Of a stretch of 64,000 bases of DNA, positions 35,953 through 47,871 are shown piece after piece. The position numbers were made by a program, and so were the translations under genes. The stretch comes from Acholoe squamosa (lineage: Eukaryota > Annelida > Polychaeta > Phyllodocida > Polynoidae): NCBI GenBank assembly GCA_949317995.1, contig OX439051.1:40055250-40119249 (forward strand), written 5' to 3'. The notes beneath the pieces were generated by a model. That model was not told the origin of the DNA. It ran no database searches and saw only the letters and a program-made list of their open reading frames with translations. Every line of letters begins with the position of its first letter. Positions within the stretch are counted from its first letter, which is position 1.

Positions 35953-36168
35953 TTAACCCTTTAGCTGCTGATGCATGATGGCATGATGCTCAAATGAAGT
36001 GCTGGCATGATGCTCGCCAGCATTCGTTGCAGCATCACACTGACCCTCTGGGGGTATCAACATTGCATCATTTGATCAATGGTGAGTTACTTGCTGGGGC
36101 TGTATTTATGTATCACGCCAACTGCAGGGCACTATGTAGTGCATTAGCATCCCTTCAAAAGGTTATAA
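35953..36168. mobile_element. Family T MITE, near-complete
   Basis: It starts TTAACCCTTTAGCTGCTGAT and ends GCATTAGCATCCCTTCAAAA followed by GGTTATAA. Inside are ATGCTCGCCAGCATT, CACTGACCCTCTGG and GTGAGTTACTTGCTGGGGCT, all family landmarks. Confidence 0.7.
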
Positions 36169-38750
36169 TTTACCAGGATGTTACACCCACAGTCACATCT
36201 TCACAGCGCAAAAACAAACAGGCCCAAAAGGTTAATATTTCTTTTGAAAGATAGATTCTAGTCCCTGGTTACTTTATTTGTTTTATTGTTATTCTATTTG
36301 AATTCTCATGAGTTAACAGTTTGACAGAGACAGAGAGCAGCAGGTGGGAAGCGCTATGTGACAGTGAATTAGTAACATTGTAGTATCCTTTACTTTCTGG
36401 AAACTAGTTGCCCAACCGAGACTTTCAGCTAATGATCTGTGCACCATAGACATAGTAAGGTTGCCCACAATGATTTGGAAGTGGGAATTCAAAGCACGTT
36501 AAGTAATATCCTCCTGACCTGTCTGGGCCTGGATCTAGCTACATCCTATACTCATATCGAGCACCATACCATACACCAGTAACTAGTAGAATGGCCCTGA
36601 TCTAATCAGTCTCAAGGTATATATGCGTCAGACTACAATAATACAACCTATCATATTGGCCTGTGTTTATAAGCATTACTTTCAGTCAGGTTATAGCTCT
36701 GGCCCTTATTCATGACCAGTGCACATTCAAGACTTTAATCATTTTATGCGTTTTAAAATTCCAATGCCCGAGTACCATCAGCACTTAATCAAGACCAGCG
36801 CTTTTTCAACACCCAGTATCTATACAGCCCAATACGGTGTGCTTGAAGAGTGAGCAGTACTTCCTGTTTCTTTGACTTGAAGGGGGGCATAGTGGGAGTT
36901 ATATTATGGTCTAAGTCCACTGTGCTTGTTGCGTCCTGTATGGTGGTATCCTGAGGGATTGTACCCCAGGGGACCAGAGTAGCTACAGGCTTGTCATGAT
37001 GTCCATCTAATACTTACCAGGGTAACCATGCAATCATTCCCATATTTGATGTCATCACTGACGGACATTGACAAACAGGAGACAGACAGGGAATCCTGTA
37101 CAGACCAGTAGTGAATGGCTCATGACGTCATATGGACAGAAAAACCCTGGGTACCAATGTGAGATAAAGATTTTCATATATGAAAATCGAGGCCACCTGG
37201 AAGGGAGACCTGGGTACGACAGGTCGGCTAATCGGTAACTGCTGGGCTAGAGATTGACTAATATTATGAATCTGCCAAATATAAGTGCTTAGGTTTTTAT
37301 TTTAAGGTGGATCGGGACCAATCGAGAGGTTTTGGATTGGCCATTCTAATGGGATCTGCTAAAATCAAACTGGTTTCATCTGGAATTAATTGGGCCCAAG
37401 ACATGTGAACTCAATTTAAGATAAATGAATAAATAATTATGATTAGAAAATAGATAAATAATCAGCATTGTTCCTGGTAATTTAATCGCCAAAGACAGTG
37501 CTAGTCACCTTTCATTGGGCCAAGTCACCAGAGTTGAAGTGGCTATAGTGTATATCATTTCTGGCAGTCCTTCCTTAAGGTTATTGTGCAGCATTTATTA
37601 TGATGGGTTAATTTACACACGGTGCCAAAAAGATTTTAGATTCCTGTACCATCATGTAAATTCATGACTACCATTAGTGCCATAGACATCTGTCTACCTC
37701 TTCAGCATAATGTACCGTAATTGGAACCAATACATTGAATTCTAATGATAGCCTACCATGGTCAGCCACCCCAGGGGTGTAGTATGCAATAGTCTGGCAC
37801 ATTATACATACCGTATCATAGTGTTTAAATATTGGATTTTGAATAAGCAATAGTCTCAGATGAGTGCAGGGGGTATTAGAAAATCTCTTAAGAGTTAAAC
37901 GTAGACATTGCTTAAGTGCTTGTCTTGCATCAGGTCACGGGGTATTCATCTCTCCAAATATATTTGCGCCAGGGTGGTCAACCATTGCACAATCGTAAAT
38001 CATCCTCATATCCTATCAAATAAAATAAAAAAAGTTAGTTTTTCCAGATTGGATCTAGACAGGTTTAGCTACAAACCTAAAAAATAATTATGCAAACCTT
38101 AGATTTTGTGTAGAATGGTTATTAGGTAATCGTGCCCCCTTGAGGTCTGATATAGTGCCTAACTGGCACTAAATTCTTTCCGGGATGAAAATTATATTTC
38201 TTTCAGCATTGTGAAAAATGTCAAGATTTTGTTGAGGGGGAGGGTATAGGGGGCCTCCATGTCAAACGCCGGACATTGCATACATCTAGTTATGATAACA
38301 GAGTGGTGATATCATTGTTGGCTGAGCCTATAAAAGCCATGTCTATTCACACCCTTATTAGGTTAGCTGAAGTCTTTCACAGGCTGCATTGATAATTTCA
38401 TCATGGATTAGCTGCAAAATGCTATTGACATTCGAAAGATATATTGGATATCATCTTATAATGCAGTGCGATGGGAATGACCTCATCCATTACGCAACCA
38501 TGGTACCAAATCATTCAAAATGATTCCACGATTATTTTTGTATCTAATCCCTAAATAATTGATTCTCCATCCGATGACAACCAGTTGACATAAAGCCTCA
38601 TCAATCAGATGAATGCTGTGAAGGAAACATAAAAAGAGGCTTTCTCTCTATGTCACCAAGGTATCAGCACATTTCTCATCTATCATTTCTCACTCACTGC
38701 AACGTCCCCTTGCTTCTCATATCCCCATAGCTCTTGAAGCAGTAAAACCT
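36169..38750. other. Long stretch without recognised repeats or genes
   Basis: This is the longest part of the window with no element ends that I can detect. No open frame looks like a known protein. A TATAAAAG word at about 38331 is isolated. If the window holds conserved regulatory DNA, this is a reasonable place to look, but the sequence alone does not show it. Confidence 0.4.
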
Positions 38751-38759
38751 GCCTCTCAA

Positions 38760-38950
38760 TGTTTGACTGTTGCATAAGGGACTAATGCACTGGCGATTAA
38801 CTCGCTTCTGCTGCATCAGTGGGAAGTGTGGTACTGCTGATTCAAGCAGCATTGTCATGATGCATGACTATAGCCCTGGTAAATTACTTTCCCTGGCTGC
38901 ATTCATGAATCACAATGAGAAATTGATATGATGCATTAAAGCAATATGAA
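38760..38950. repeat. Degenerate family T MITE
   Basis: Family words CATGATGCATGACTATAGCC, TGGCTGCATTCATGAATCA and GATATGATGCATTAAAGC occur in order. The ends are not preserved. Confidence 0.5.
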
Positions 38951-39939
38951 GTACTGAAAGTGTTAGTAGTCGCTATAGCGCGCGAAGAAGCCGCTGAGTG
39001 CTGTCATCAACTCGATACAACAGGTACTCACCTCACGTTAAGTTACTGATGCATCTACAATCTCCTATCCGAGTCTCTACTCGGTCACACAAATCCCTCT
39101 GATCACTCTCTGAATCTCTAATAAAGGTGGTAAATTCCATAGATGGGACAGGGAGAGAGGGAAAATGGGCTGTGAGGGGAAATGGGAATGGAGTGGTTGT
39201 TAGGGCTAGAATAGGAGTATTCTGAGGACATTTGGTAAAAGTATAGAGAGGTATATTATTGATCATTTCTGTTGATGAGATAGTCACGCTATGTCATTGA
39301 ATGATTTGTGATGGACACAGTGTGGATTATGTTGCTTTATGAAGCCATTTAATGCCTTGATTGCAAGGGAACCCATTAAAATAAATTGCACGAGAGGCCC
39401 TTGTCATCATCAGCCAATATGTATTTTGTATGTCATTAAATATCTGAACTATTTATTTCCCATAACATGGATTACATAAAACCCTACTGTAAATAAAACA
39501 AAGTGTAAATTATCCCATCTAATCCACCCCCTTGTAAAAACCGCACCCCCACATGAGGAGAAGCGAATTATAAAGACAAATCAAACTCAATGTATGGTCT
39601 ATGTTTGGTGGTTTTCGAGAAACTTTCCTTTGTAATAAAACAACACCTATCAATATCTCCATCAAGAGCAGAGTTGAAACAGCTTTAAGGAGAGAAGTGG
39701 TGAAGAGGGAGCATATAAAAGTTTTATGATGAGTGTGAGTTCCTGAGCAGTTGACAACTGGTTATTTCCCTTGGGAACTACAGTAATGCTGACTATCAGC
39801 TTCCTGACACTCCTTCCCTGTCACCAATTCTACCTTCAGTAAAGGTCAAAGCACAGGTTAACCCTTTGAACGGCCACATAGCGCGTTATTGCAATCTACC
39901 CTTCTATCAGCAGGATACACGAATTCAAGAGACTCGCAT
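38951..39939. other. No recognised feature
   Basis: A single family T-like terminus TTAACCCTTTGAACGGCCAC is at 39859. I see nothing else. Confidence 0.4.
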
Positions 39940-40207
39940 GTACTAAATGCATGCATGTATTTCAACCAAGATATGGAAAAGGTCAGTAATCTAGTACTAA
40001 ATCCATGCATGTATATCAACCAAGATATGTAAAAGGTCAGTAATCTTGTACTTAATGCATGCATGTATATCAACCAAGATATGGAAAAGGTCAGTAATCT
40101 AGTACTAAATCCATGCATGTATATCAACCAAGATATGTAAAAGGTCAGTAATCTTTTTCTTAATGCATGCCTGTATATCAACCAAGATAGGGAAAAGGTC
40201 AGTAATC
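39940..40207. repeat. 54-bp tandem repeat, about five units
   Basis: Each unit carries TACTAAAT..ATGCATGTATAT, CAACCAAGATATG and AAAAGGTCAGTAATC. Units alternate in type (TATGGAAAAGG with CTAGTACTAAAT; TATGTAAAAGG with CTTGTACTTAAT), so the true block is 108 bp. Because 54 is a multiple of three, a minus-strand frame (40181-39858, 107 codons) stays open and encodes an 18-residue repeat. I regard that frame as a by-product of the unit length. Confidence 0.9.
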
Positions 40208-40675
40208 GTGCTGGTGCCTCTTAGATATCTTTAGAGGGGTATATACATTGCATCAAGTCTATGTAGTTTCTACCTACCATACGCATGGCATTTAGCCTTG
40301 TAATTGATTCATCAGCTTACCTGAAAAGACAGAAAAGCGACAGTTAATAAAACTGACATTAATGCTGTAACTGTCAAAGTTTCAGTTCACTTTGACGTCT
40401 TGAACAAAGTTAAAAGCAGAAAAAAACTTATAGGAACAAGAAGGACATAATCATTCTCACATTTCCCATGTTTACAATAATCAAAAACAGAGAGACTACA
40501 CCATCTATAGTTCACGTGATATGTAATTTATGTATCATTCTCAAAATAGATTCTATAACACTGACGCTAATTGCTTGTACGAAAGCTATATACTTCTGAA
40601 CATACCAAGTCAATTTCGCCATTTAGGGTTAAACTCCAGTCTTATTTACTCAGATTATTAGAAATATTAGAACCT

Positions 40676-40751
40676 TTAACCCTCTCCCCGCCAGATACCC
40701 TATACTTTACCCCTAGCGAGCCCCAATAGGGGTTTGGGGGGAGAAGGTTAA
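40676..40751. mobile_element. 76-bp TTAA-flanked mini-element
   Basis: TTAA lies at 40676-40679 and 40748-40751. The termini TTAACCCTCTCCCCGCC and TTAACCTTCTCCCCCC (complement of the right end) are inverted. Confidence 0.65.
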
Positions 40752-40859
40752 ACTGCTGAGTCATCATCTCTTACCACAGACTCTCCACATAGGAACTCCC
40801 CACTCCCACCCACATTATAGGTGTGTCTGGATGTTGTCAGGTGTGGAAATTAGCACTTA

Positions 40860-41080
40860 GCCCTTTGAGAACCAATGTTACAGGAGTGCATCATGCCAAT
40901 TGATTGTACCAATGAGTGCTGGTGAGACTGCTCACAGGCACTTCATTGGAGCATCATGCTGACGCTCTGGGACTGTCTTAACCCTGTAGGATTGATATGA
41001 TGCTTGAATGTCGCCCTGGTGAGTTGGTCGCCAGGGCTGCATTTACTCATCAAGACAACCAACATTTTAATGCATCAGTG
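40860..41080. mobile_element. Family T MITE, diverged
   Basis: Landmarks in order are GCCCTTTGAGAACCAATG, GAGTGCATCATGCC, GGAGCATCATGCTGACGCTC, GTCGCCCTGGTGAGTTGG and TCGCCAGGGCTGCATT. The CGCCCTGG..CGCCAGGG inverted pair is retained. The flanking TTAA is mutated. Confidence 0.65.
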
Positions 41081-42724
41081 GTTATGTAGAGGGTCTTATT
41101 ACCTGAACAGGTGAACAGATAGATACAGGTGAGACAGTTAGAAGTCTGCACTATGAGTCCTAGACCTGGTCTAATGAACCTGGTGTAGATATCTTGTATT
41201 CCTGCCATCGTTAAGGACCTCAGTAATACTAGAAGTCGTAGGGATCTTGGAGACGATATGCTTTTAGCGGTGTTATGTCAATGTTTTCTGATAAATGTTT
41301 TGCAGACGTACCACTTCTTTTCATCACTAGCTTAACATTTATGAATATATAAAATAACTGAACTACCCATCTCAGGTTGATCCTTTGAGACATGCGATTA
41401 TTTGATAGCAAGGACCTACTGAGGGAGATACATTAACATATACACGTTTCAGAATGATCAAGAACCACACAGAGAAGAATACTATAACAGTAAAAAGCCC
41501 TTAAATACTTTGAGACTACTTAAAACCTTTCTTTGTTTTCAGATCATGTCGACCTCCGGCTTCTGATTTGACATCACAACCAACATATAATGACGCCTTG
41601 ACCATGACCACGTAGGAAAATTCACATTGGTTGTCATAATGCATGAATACAGCCCTAACACGTAGCTAACCGTGGCTACAGCCATGCATATGACTCAAAG
41701 AACTTATGACCTGGTCAGTACTCAGATCACGTGGGACACCCTGAGGGGGTCAGCGTCTCTTTGAACCAGTGACCTCACGCTCCAGGTCACTCCCTCCTTG
41801 ATAGACGAGTGGCCAGGTAGGGGTACAGTTGAATGGTGTGTGGTTTCATTGTTTTAACATTAAGTGTCAGAGGCAGGAAGGTAGCCAAATAGAATAATTG
41901 TACTTTTGATTTATGTATCAGTCTTGTCCAGGCAAGGATGAAACATTTTACTGCGTGTTTCTTATTCATACAATTCATTGCAGCTTTACTGAAATGTTGA
42001 CTATGAGAGGGGAAACAAAATGCTTTATTATGGGTTGAATCACAACGTGGCGTGATATAACTGCTTGGAACAGTGATCACATAATCTCATAATCTAAGCT
42101 CTGACTAGCAGAATTAGTTGTCAATCCATGAGCTACATCCTTCGTTACTTAGGTAGTGATTAACGTTTACATAAACATATCTTTAAGCATCTGGTATCAT
42201 CAGACGGAAATGAAAACAAATTAAGATTTAAAATGTGATTTATGTTCTCAGAAATGCAATAGCCTCATTTTCTTATAAAAAGGGTTAAATATCGGTTCGA
42301 AGAAGAGTAAGACACGAAATGGTTTGTGCTTATTTAAAATTGGCTCCAAAGTGACCAGCTGATAGCAAAATAGTAACATAAAACATGAGTGAGTTGTTTA
42401 TTGACATGGGACTGGTCACCTCTGCCCCTTGCCTGGAGCAATGATCAGAGGACATGCACACCTGGCAATCTGCCTGATACATGCCTGCTCCTGTAGCTAC
42501 ATCAGTCTACAAGTATACGTCCTTGAATCTCTATCTCAGTGATACTACATTACCTGCATGTATAGTAATGACTTACCATAGTAAACTAGTTAGCACCAGT
42601 AAGCTTAAAATATCTAGAATAATTATGTCCAAGAACCGTCTATTACATACAAATGACCTCTCCTTGATATGTCTAGTAGTTCATAGTTTTCTAGGGAAGG
42701 TGCATTCATTATTTTGAAAACAGT
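41081..42724. other. No gene; one family T fragment
   Basis: ATAATGCATGAATACAGCCC at 41636 is a family T fragment. Otherwise the sequence looks unique. Confidence 0.4.
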
Positions 42725-43600
42725 AAATCCTATAAGGGCCACATGGAGTTTGGTAGTGGAGATGCATGATTACATCTTGCTCAGTACTTCACTCGCCAGG
42801 AGGTTAATTCAAAACATCCTGGGATCGCAACGCCAGCGATCTTAGGAATTATTCTATTAAGCGATCTTCAGGTCAGACTGCGTTCACATTTCCTAGCCAG
42901 CACTAAGATCTTAGCCTCAGCCCTCCTACACTATTCCAAGAAGTACTGACTGGGCACAGGGGTAAGAGTCCCAAAATAAAGGAATAGCTGTGGAGTCACT
43001 CTTCTTCACAACAGTGTTCATACCATCGTTCCCCGTCCCCATATGGGCTAACAATAGAGCACAGGGTGCAGTTGACCCAGTACAGTATTCAAGAGTTGTT
43101 CCCATGAATGTATGATTTATGTTTGCCTATTAGAAGCATTGTGCCCCCCCAGGACAAAGAGAGAGAAGGGAAGAATTACCTTTCATTGCACTTAATGCAT
43201 GAGTAGCCCTAAGAGCCCTCAAGGACACTCAGCAAACATCCTCCCTCCCCTCTATATGTATGCAGCAGGCTATTCACTCTTTCGATACGGAGTGTTCCCT
43301 GTAAGTGCTCTTGTACTCAGGTTAAACCACTGTGCAATTCTTTCACTAAGATTGCAGTGATCTTAGCGCTGGAAAAGGAATAGTGAAGTGATCCCAGGAC
43401 TTACTATTCCTGGCAGGCCTGCAACCACTGCATTAGATAGGGTAGACCGGCCAGGTCTTATGATATGTGCCTACACTAAGATCTCTGGGGTTGCGATCCC
43501 AGGATGTTTTGAATTAAGCTTCTGGACTGCACTCATGCTAATCTCAAAAGATTGATGCAATCTTGAAGGGTCGGCATAATGCATCAATACAGTGCTGCAT
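42725..43600. mobile_element. Family T MITE interrupted by another transposon
   Basis: The left part (42725-42803: AAGGGCCACATGG..CACTCGCCAGG) and the right part (43518-43600: CTGGACTGCACTCATGC..GGGTCGGCATAATGCATC) join into a normal family T order once 42804-43517 is removed. Confidence 0.6.
42804..43517. mobile_element. TTAA-flanked transposon, 714 bp, nested in a MITE
   Basis: TTAA lies at 42804-42807 and 43514-43517. The inverted termini TTCAAAACATCCTGGGATCG and onward match for about 40 bases (the right end, read as complement, repeats TTCAAAACATCCTGGGATCG). TAAGATC..CACTG motifs recur inside. No transposase frame is present. Confidence 0.8.
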
Positions 43601-44652
43601 GTAGACTTGTCCTTAATGTGTTAGTGTGTAATAGCCTGTGCAATCTTAGAAACCTAGTGAGTCATGATTCTGCACTGTCGAAAGATGTAACACATATATC
43701 TTTTGACTTTTTGCACATAATGCATTTTTTCCTATATAGAAATGGCCCATGTTGTTGCTCCGGTGAGTGAAGTGATTTTAAACCGCATAAATTATAATGG
43801 ATCGTTGTTTTTTTATGGATACCATATTGCATTCCCATAGTAAGATGATAAAAAGGTTTTGTGTGGAAGGGGTATTGCTGCACTGATTTCTAACTTCTTT
43901 TGGTCAAAGATTTGCCTTGCACTATGTAAAAACTGGTAAATACTAGGTTTAAGATTGAGAGATTGAGGTGGTCAGAACCGTTCTCTTAGGATCAAACCTT
44001 TCTCAGAATGATAAAAATCAAATCTAGAGTACAATCAGTTTGTAAATCGGGCAGATTATCACCACACATCTTAAACCTCCCCTGCCCTGGTGAGTGTTAG
44101 CAACGTCTTGCCTCCTAACTCAATCTTGATTGGGGACTTAGGTGTGATGACTTATCTTTTTATCTTTACATCATTAAGCACTTGTTAAGGGCTTCTTAAA
44201 ATCTTAGTGAAAGGTGTTCTGGAAAAGTTGTCTTGCGCTATAGGATTAACCCGGGATGCATTATCGAATAATCAGACAATGTCCCCTATTTACTGCAGAC
44301 CTTTTTTGGGTACAGTATGTAACAACCAGTAGGCCTTCCTATCATGATGGTTCTTATCAGTGCTTATCCCACTGGACGTCTATACTGGGACAGAAGTCGA
44401 TAATATGCCCACAGAGCCACAGGAGAAAGAGTTATGAGTGACGAAATGGCACCTTTCTCCTAAATCTTTCCATTTGTAGGGTAGGTATATCTTGGTACTT
44501 GACTTCAATTCATATCATGATCCAGTCATTCTAGCTGGGTAAGATGTGAGTACACTGATATGAGTAACTGATCATACACAAGTTCAACATTATTTGGTGT
44601 AGTAACACAGTCAATTATATGAGGCTTAACGCATTTGAGATGCTATCTAGGT
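43601..44652. other. No recognised feature
   Basis: I see no element ends or coding signal. Confidence 0.4.
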
Positions 44653-44938
44653 TTATACCACGATTTCTGGCTTACACAGTGCTTTTTGGGGTCTATTCCC
44701 ATCCACATATCTGTCAATATTGCACACCCTGTAGGCTTTACCATCGATTTTGGAAGGCTTGCGGTTATCCATGGAAGGCATGCGGTTATCCAGGATAACT
44801 GCACGCCTCTCATGTCCTTCCATGTCATATGTTACATGTTAAAACCAACAGAATATTACATTGCCATGGTAGGGGTCGAGCCTGTAATCTCAGGTCTGTA
44901 GCCAAACACCCTATGCACTGCGCCACAGAGACCGACAA
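44653..44938 (-). mobile_element. tRNA-derived SINE, family S3, reverse strand
   Basis: On the minus strand an A-box-like TGGCGCAGTGCATAGG and a B-box-like GGCTCGACCCC sit at the 5' end, followed by a body that ends GAAATCGTGGTATAA. The last 15 bases equal the tail of family S1, although the bodies differ. It contains a local duplication (TGGAAGGCTTGCGGTTATCC and TGGAAGGCATGCGGTTATCC). Confidence 0.7.
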
Positions 44939-45066
44939 GAGGTGGTTGGCTAGAACTAAACCAAACAAAGGAATCCTGGCCGGGCGCCGAGGCGTGTGTA
45001 CGATCGTGTATACATAACCGAGGGACGCATTCAAATCAATCCAAGCCGACACGGCGGCTGAAGGAG

Positions 45067-45145
45067 GAGCACGGTGGCCTAGCGGTTAGCGCGTTGCAGC
45101 AAGCCGTCAGAGGTACATGGATCGAGCCCCGGTCTGGGCGCATCT
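45067..45145 (+). mobile_element. tRNA-like SINE head, family S4
   Basis: GCACGGTGGCCTAGCGGTTA gives an A box (TGGCCTAGCGG) and GGATCGAGCCC a B box, spaced as in a tRNA. The anticodon arm does not pair properly. The GC-rich array of the next feature follows directly. Confidence 0.7.
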
Positions 45146-45465
45146 TTTTTCGCCGTGTGCGCTGTCGCTGTCCGCTGCCGGGCGACGAGGTGTATATCTA
45201 GTCTAACAGTTAGTAACACGGTCCAGGCGCATCTTTTTTCGCCGTGTGCGCTGTCGCCTTCCGCTGCCGGCCGAGGAGGTGTATTATACACAAACATAAC
45301 CATGAGAAGTATCTTTTTTTCGCTGTGTGCCGCTGTCGCTGTCCGCTGCTGGGCGAGGAGGTGTGTGTACACTATTTTTCACAGTGTGCCCCTGCCAAGC
45401 CTAGCCAAGACGGGCGCTGTCGCTGTCCGCTGCCGGGCGAGGAGGTGTATGTACCAATCGTGTAC
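45143..45465 (+). repeat. GC-rich tandem array following the S4 head
   Basis: About four units contain CATCTTTTTTCGCCGTGTGC and GCTGTCCGCTGCCGGGCGAG plus GAGGTGTAT, spaced about 85-90 bases. The linkers vary (ATACACAAAC, GTGTACAC). The second unit also repeats the GGTC..GGGCGC end of the tRNA-like head. The 138-codon plus frame over this array is a GC-rich artefact. Confidence 0.8.
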
Positions 45466-45568
45466 ACACAATGGCTGGCAGCGAGTCCCGGGGAGGGGGA
45501 ATAATTTTTGTTTTCAAATTGAATTTATTGGTATTCTATTGATTATTTATTGGTTTCGTGGTATAAAA

Positions 45569-45693
45569 TAAGTAGACAATGGATAACTCATGACTCGTGT
45601 GTGTTAGCAAAGGCTAATAACACTCGGCCTACGGCCTCGTGTCATTATCCTTCACTAACACACACTCATCATGAGTTATCCATTGGTTACTTG
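45569..45693. mobile_element. Hairpin element H3, ~60-bp stem
   Basis: The left arm AAGTAGACAATGGATAACTC.. pairs with the right arm ..GAGTTATCCATTGGTTACTT for about 60 bases with scattered mismatches. The stem also includes TGTGTGTTAG. The loop is CTCGGCCTACGGCCTCG. The word GGATAACTCA resembles the H1/H2 core. Confidence 0.8.
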
Positions 45694-45839
45694 TTCAATA
45701 TCTAGCAAAGATCGGATAAGCTCAGCTTAGGATCAATGCACTTCTAAGGCTAACACTAATTTGGTAGCCGGATTGTCCAGGTAGTCTTAGAGCTAGACTC
45801 AAAATAAGAGGAGCCCTTTCTAATACATTTTATGATACA

Positions 45840-47800
45840 GCAAACACTCATGACTGCATTTCTGTCTGGAACACGGTGAGCCACTGAGGCCCAGACCATT
45901 TCAATATGTGGTTACCAGGATAATAGCCTCTATGCCCTTTAGGCCTACCCTCTATAAAGATTTAACTTAGCAGGAAATCACTTTAGCTCAGCCGACCTCC
46001 CATCGATATCTCTCTGGTATCTGCTAGGGGTGCAGCCCACTCCCCCAAAAACTCACAATAGCCTATTTCATATCCTTCAGATAGTCAATCCATAAGGCAT
46101 ACTTGCAGCCATAGTGAGAAGCTATTCAGAGGTGAGATTTCAAGATTCATGAATCATGCTTGCTATGCCTTACGGATTGGTGCACAGGGATAATAAACAG
46201 GCAGTCTGTTGCCAATGCCACATTTATATAAATATGGCAATGACAATGAATATGATATCGCAGATGAACATGGAACTGGAGGCACTGTACACTCTTTACA
46301 GGGTTAATGGGACTCAGTCTGATCACTCCTGATGTCCAGACAAATCGATGTCAGCATTGTAATGGGACTTACTGTCGGGCAACCTCAGAGATCAATCGGA
46401 CTGACTCTTCCCACTTAAGTCAAGTCTCCTGTTCCTGGTCTTTCTGAAAACATCATCTCTCTACTGACACATTATGTTGACTCAAATGTTGAGGGGGGAG
46501 GGGCTGTCTAGCTTTGATATCAAATGTTATGTTCTGTGATCTTTCTCCGTCCTATCATTTACCTTTTTTATCTTCCCGCTGGAGGGTGTTGCTCCTATAG
46601 TAAAAGGAAGAACTGGCTAAAAATGCCCTTGTTTCCAGTCCTTTCTTTTCATGTAGCTATAACTTGTCCCTTTTGTTGCTCACAAGTGGTCATACGACTA
46701 TAGTGCTAAAAAAGGGGGATTTGAGTAGGTACCTAGTTGGGAGAAGTCAGTCAGTATAATAAACTATAGAGCGTGTGACATGAGTAGGTACCTGGTAGTG
46801 CAGCTCTCTCTATTTTAAACAAGGCAGGGACTTTTCAGATGAATGTGGTGAGTGCAAGTACTTAGGTGAAGCAGTGCACGACTTGTTTAGAAAATAGGGC
46901 ACATACTCACAGCTCTTTTTACAATAGGAGCAACACCCTCCAGATCATACATTTTGGTCATTCTTTCTGTATCACTCCCTGCTTTCACATTTCCTTACTT
47001 CTTCCCATTCATTGACCATCTTAGCAACTCTTGCGATTTGTCCTACTTTTGCTTTGTTCTGACCTTTTCTGATATGTACCCATTCATACCCAAAAAATCT
47101 TCTCTAACATGAAACAATTGGAATTGATAGCATTGGCCCGCCTAACAGAAGGCCAACTAACCCTTATGGGATTGTTTCAATCCAAATACCAAGGCAAGGT
47201 GCATTAAATGCACTATACAATCCTAGATGTTTTTACTATAGAATCCTTTCTGTATACAGTGTACCTGAGTTCGGACTCGTTGCAGACTTAGACAGGGAAT
47301 GCTAGGACCTATCCCATGGCATTTACTGGGCAAGTGAATGAGGCCATAACATTAAAGTTGCAGTTGAAGAGGCACTTTTAGTTTTCTCTTCCAGGAAAGT
47401 TAGTAAAACCCATTCCTTCCCTGTGTCTAACCTTTCCTATATGTCGGGGCAAATGATTATGTTCACACATGAAAAAAGAGACATATAGTTCTCTAATAAA
47501 AGATCTTTTAAGAGTTTTATTGGGTCTAATAATACATATACACATAAGGTAAATTATAGGATATCTATTACTTACTACTTACGTTGGTACACCTTTATTT
47601 CCTATATCAGCCTAATAGTGATTACTTTACATCATATCCCTTTGCCATAGAGATGTGAAATAGCAGTTAGATGATGTTTGTTTACAATCATGGCGGTCAT
47701 GTAGCTCTAAAGTCTGTCAATACACACTTTACAGCTGTTTTAATGGATGTGTCAATAGGTATTAGTGTTGACATGACATGAATGAAGGTGAGGGATGAGT
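45840..47800 (+). repeat. Duplication family X, copy X1 (rearranged)
   Basis: The AGACAAATCGATGTCAGCATT stretch (46335) matches 53964 and 59642. The TTTAATGGATGTGTCAATAGG stretch (47738) matches 55601 and 63111. In X1 a block containing MITE M1 lies between these landmarks. Confidence 0.55.
46581..46941. mobile_element. MITE M1, longer copy (361 bp)
   Basis: It has the same perfect 18-base inverted termini as 26377-26551. It carries a central block of about 190 bases (AAAAGGAAGAACTGGC to GAGTAGGTACC) that is absent from the short copy. Confidence 0.85.
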
Positions 47801-47871
47801 GAGCTAGAGTCAGATGGTAGGAGGACCCACCATTATGACAAGCTTTCCCGGTCGGGATATTAAGCTAATAG

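Noticed and set aside
38331-38338. TATAAAAG as a core promoter (a similar word is near 39713)
   Set aside because: One short motif in AT-rich DNA with no downstream open frame or conserved initiator. Chance occurrence is likely.
39858-40181. 107-codon minus-strand frame of 18-residue repeats
   Set aside because: The 54-bp unit length keeps the frame open automatically. There is no signal peptide or conserved domain that I recognise.
39940-40207. CRISPR-like array
   Set aside because: The repeats are contiguous with no unique spacers, and the context is eukaryotic.
45155-45571. 138-codon plus-strand open frame, the longest in the window
   Set aside because: It lies over the GC-rich tandem array. 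The Arg/Cys/Ala-rich peptide repeats because the DNA repeats, and a second frame is open over the same bases.
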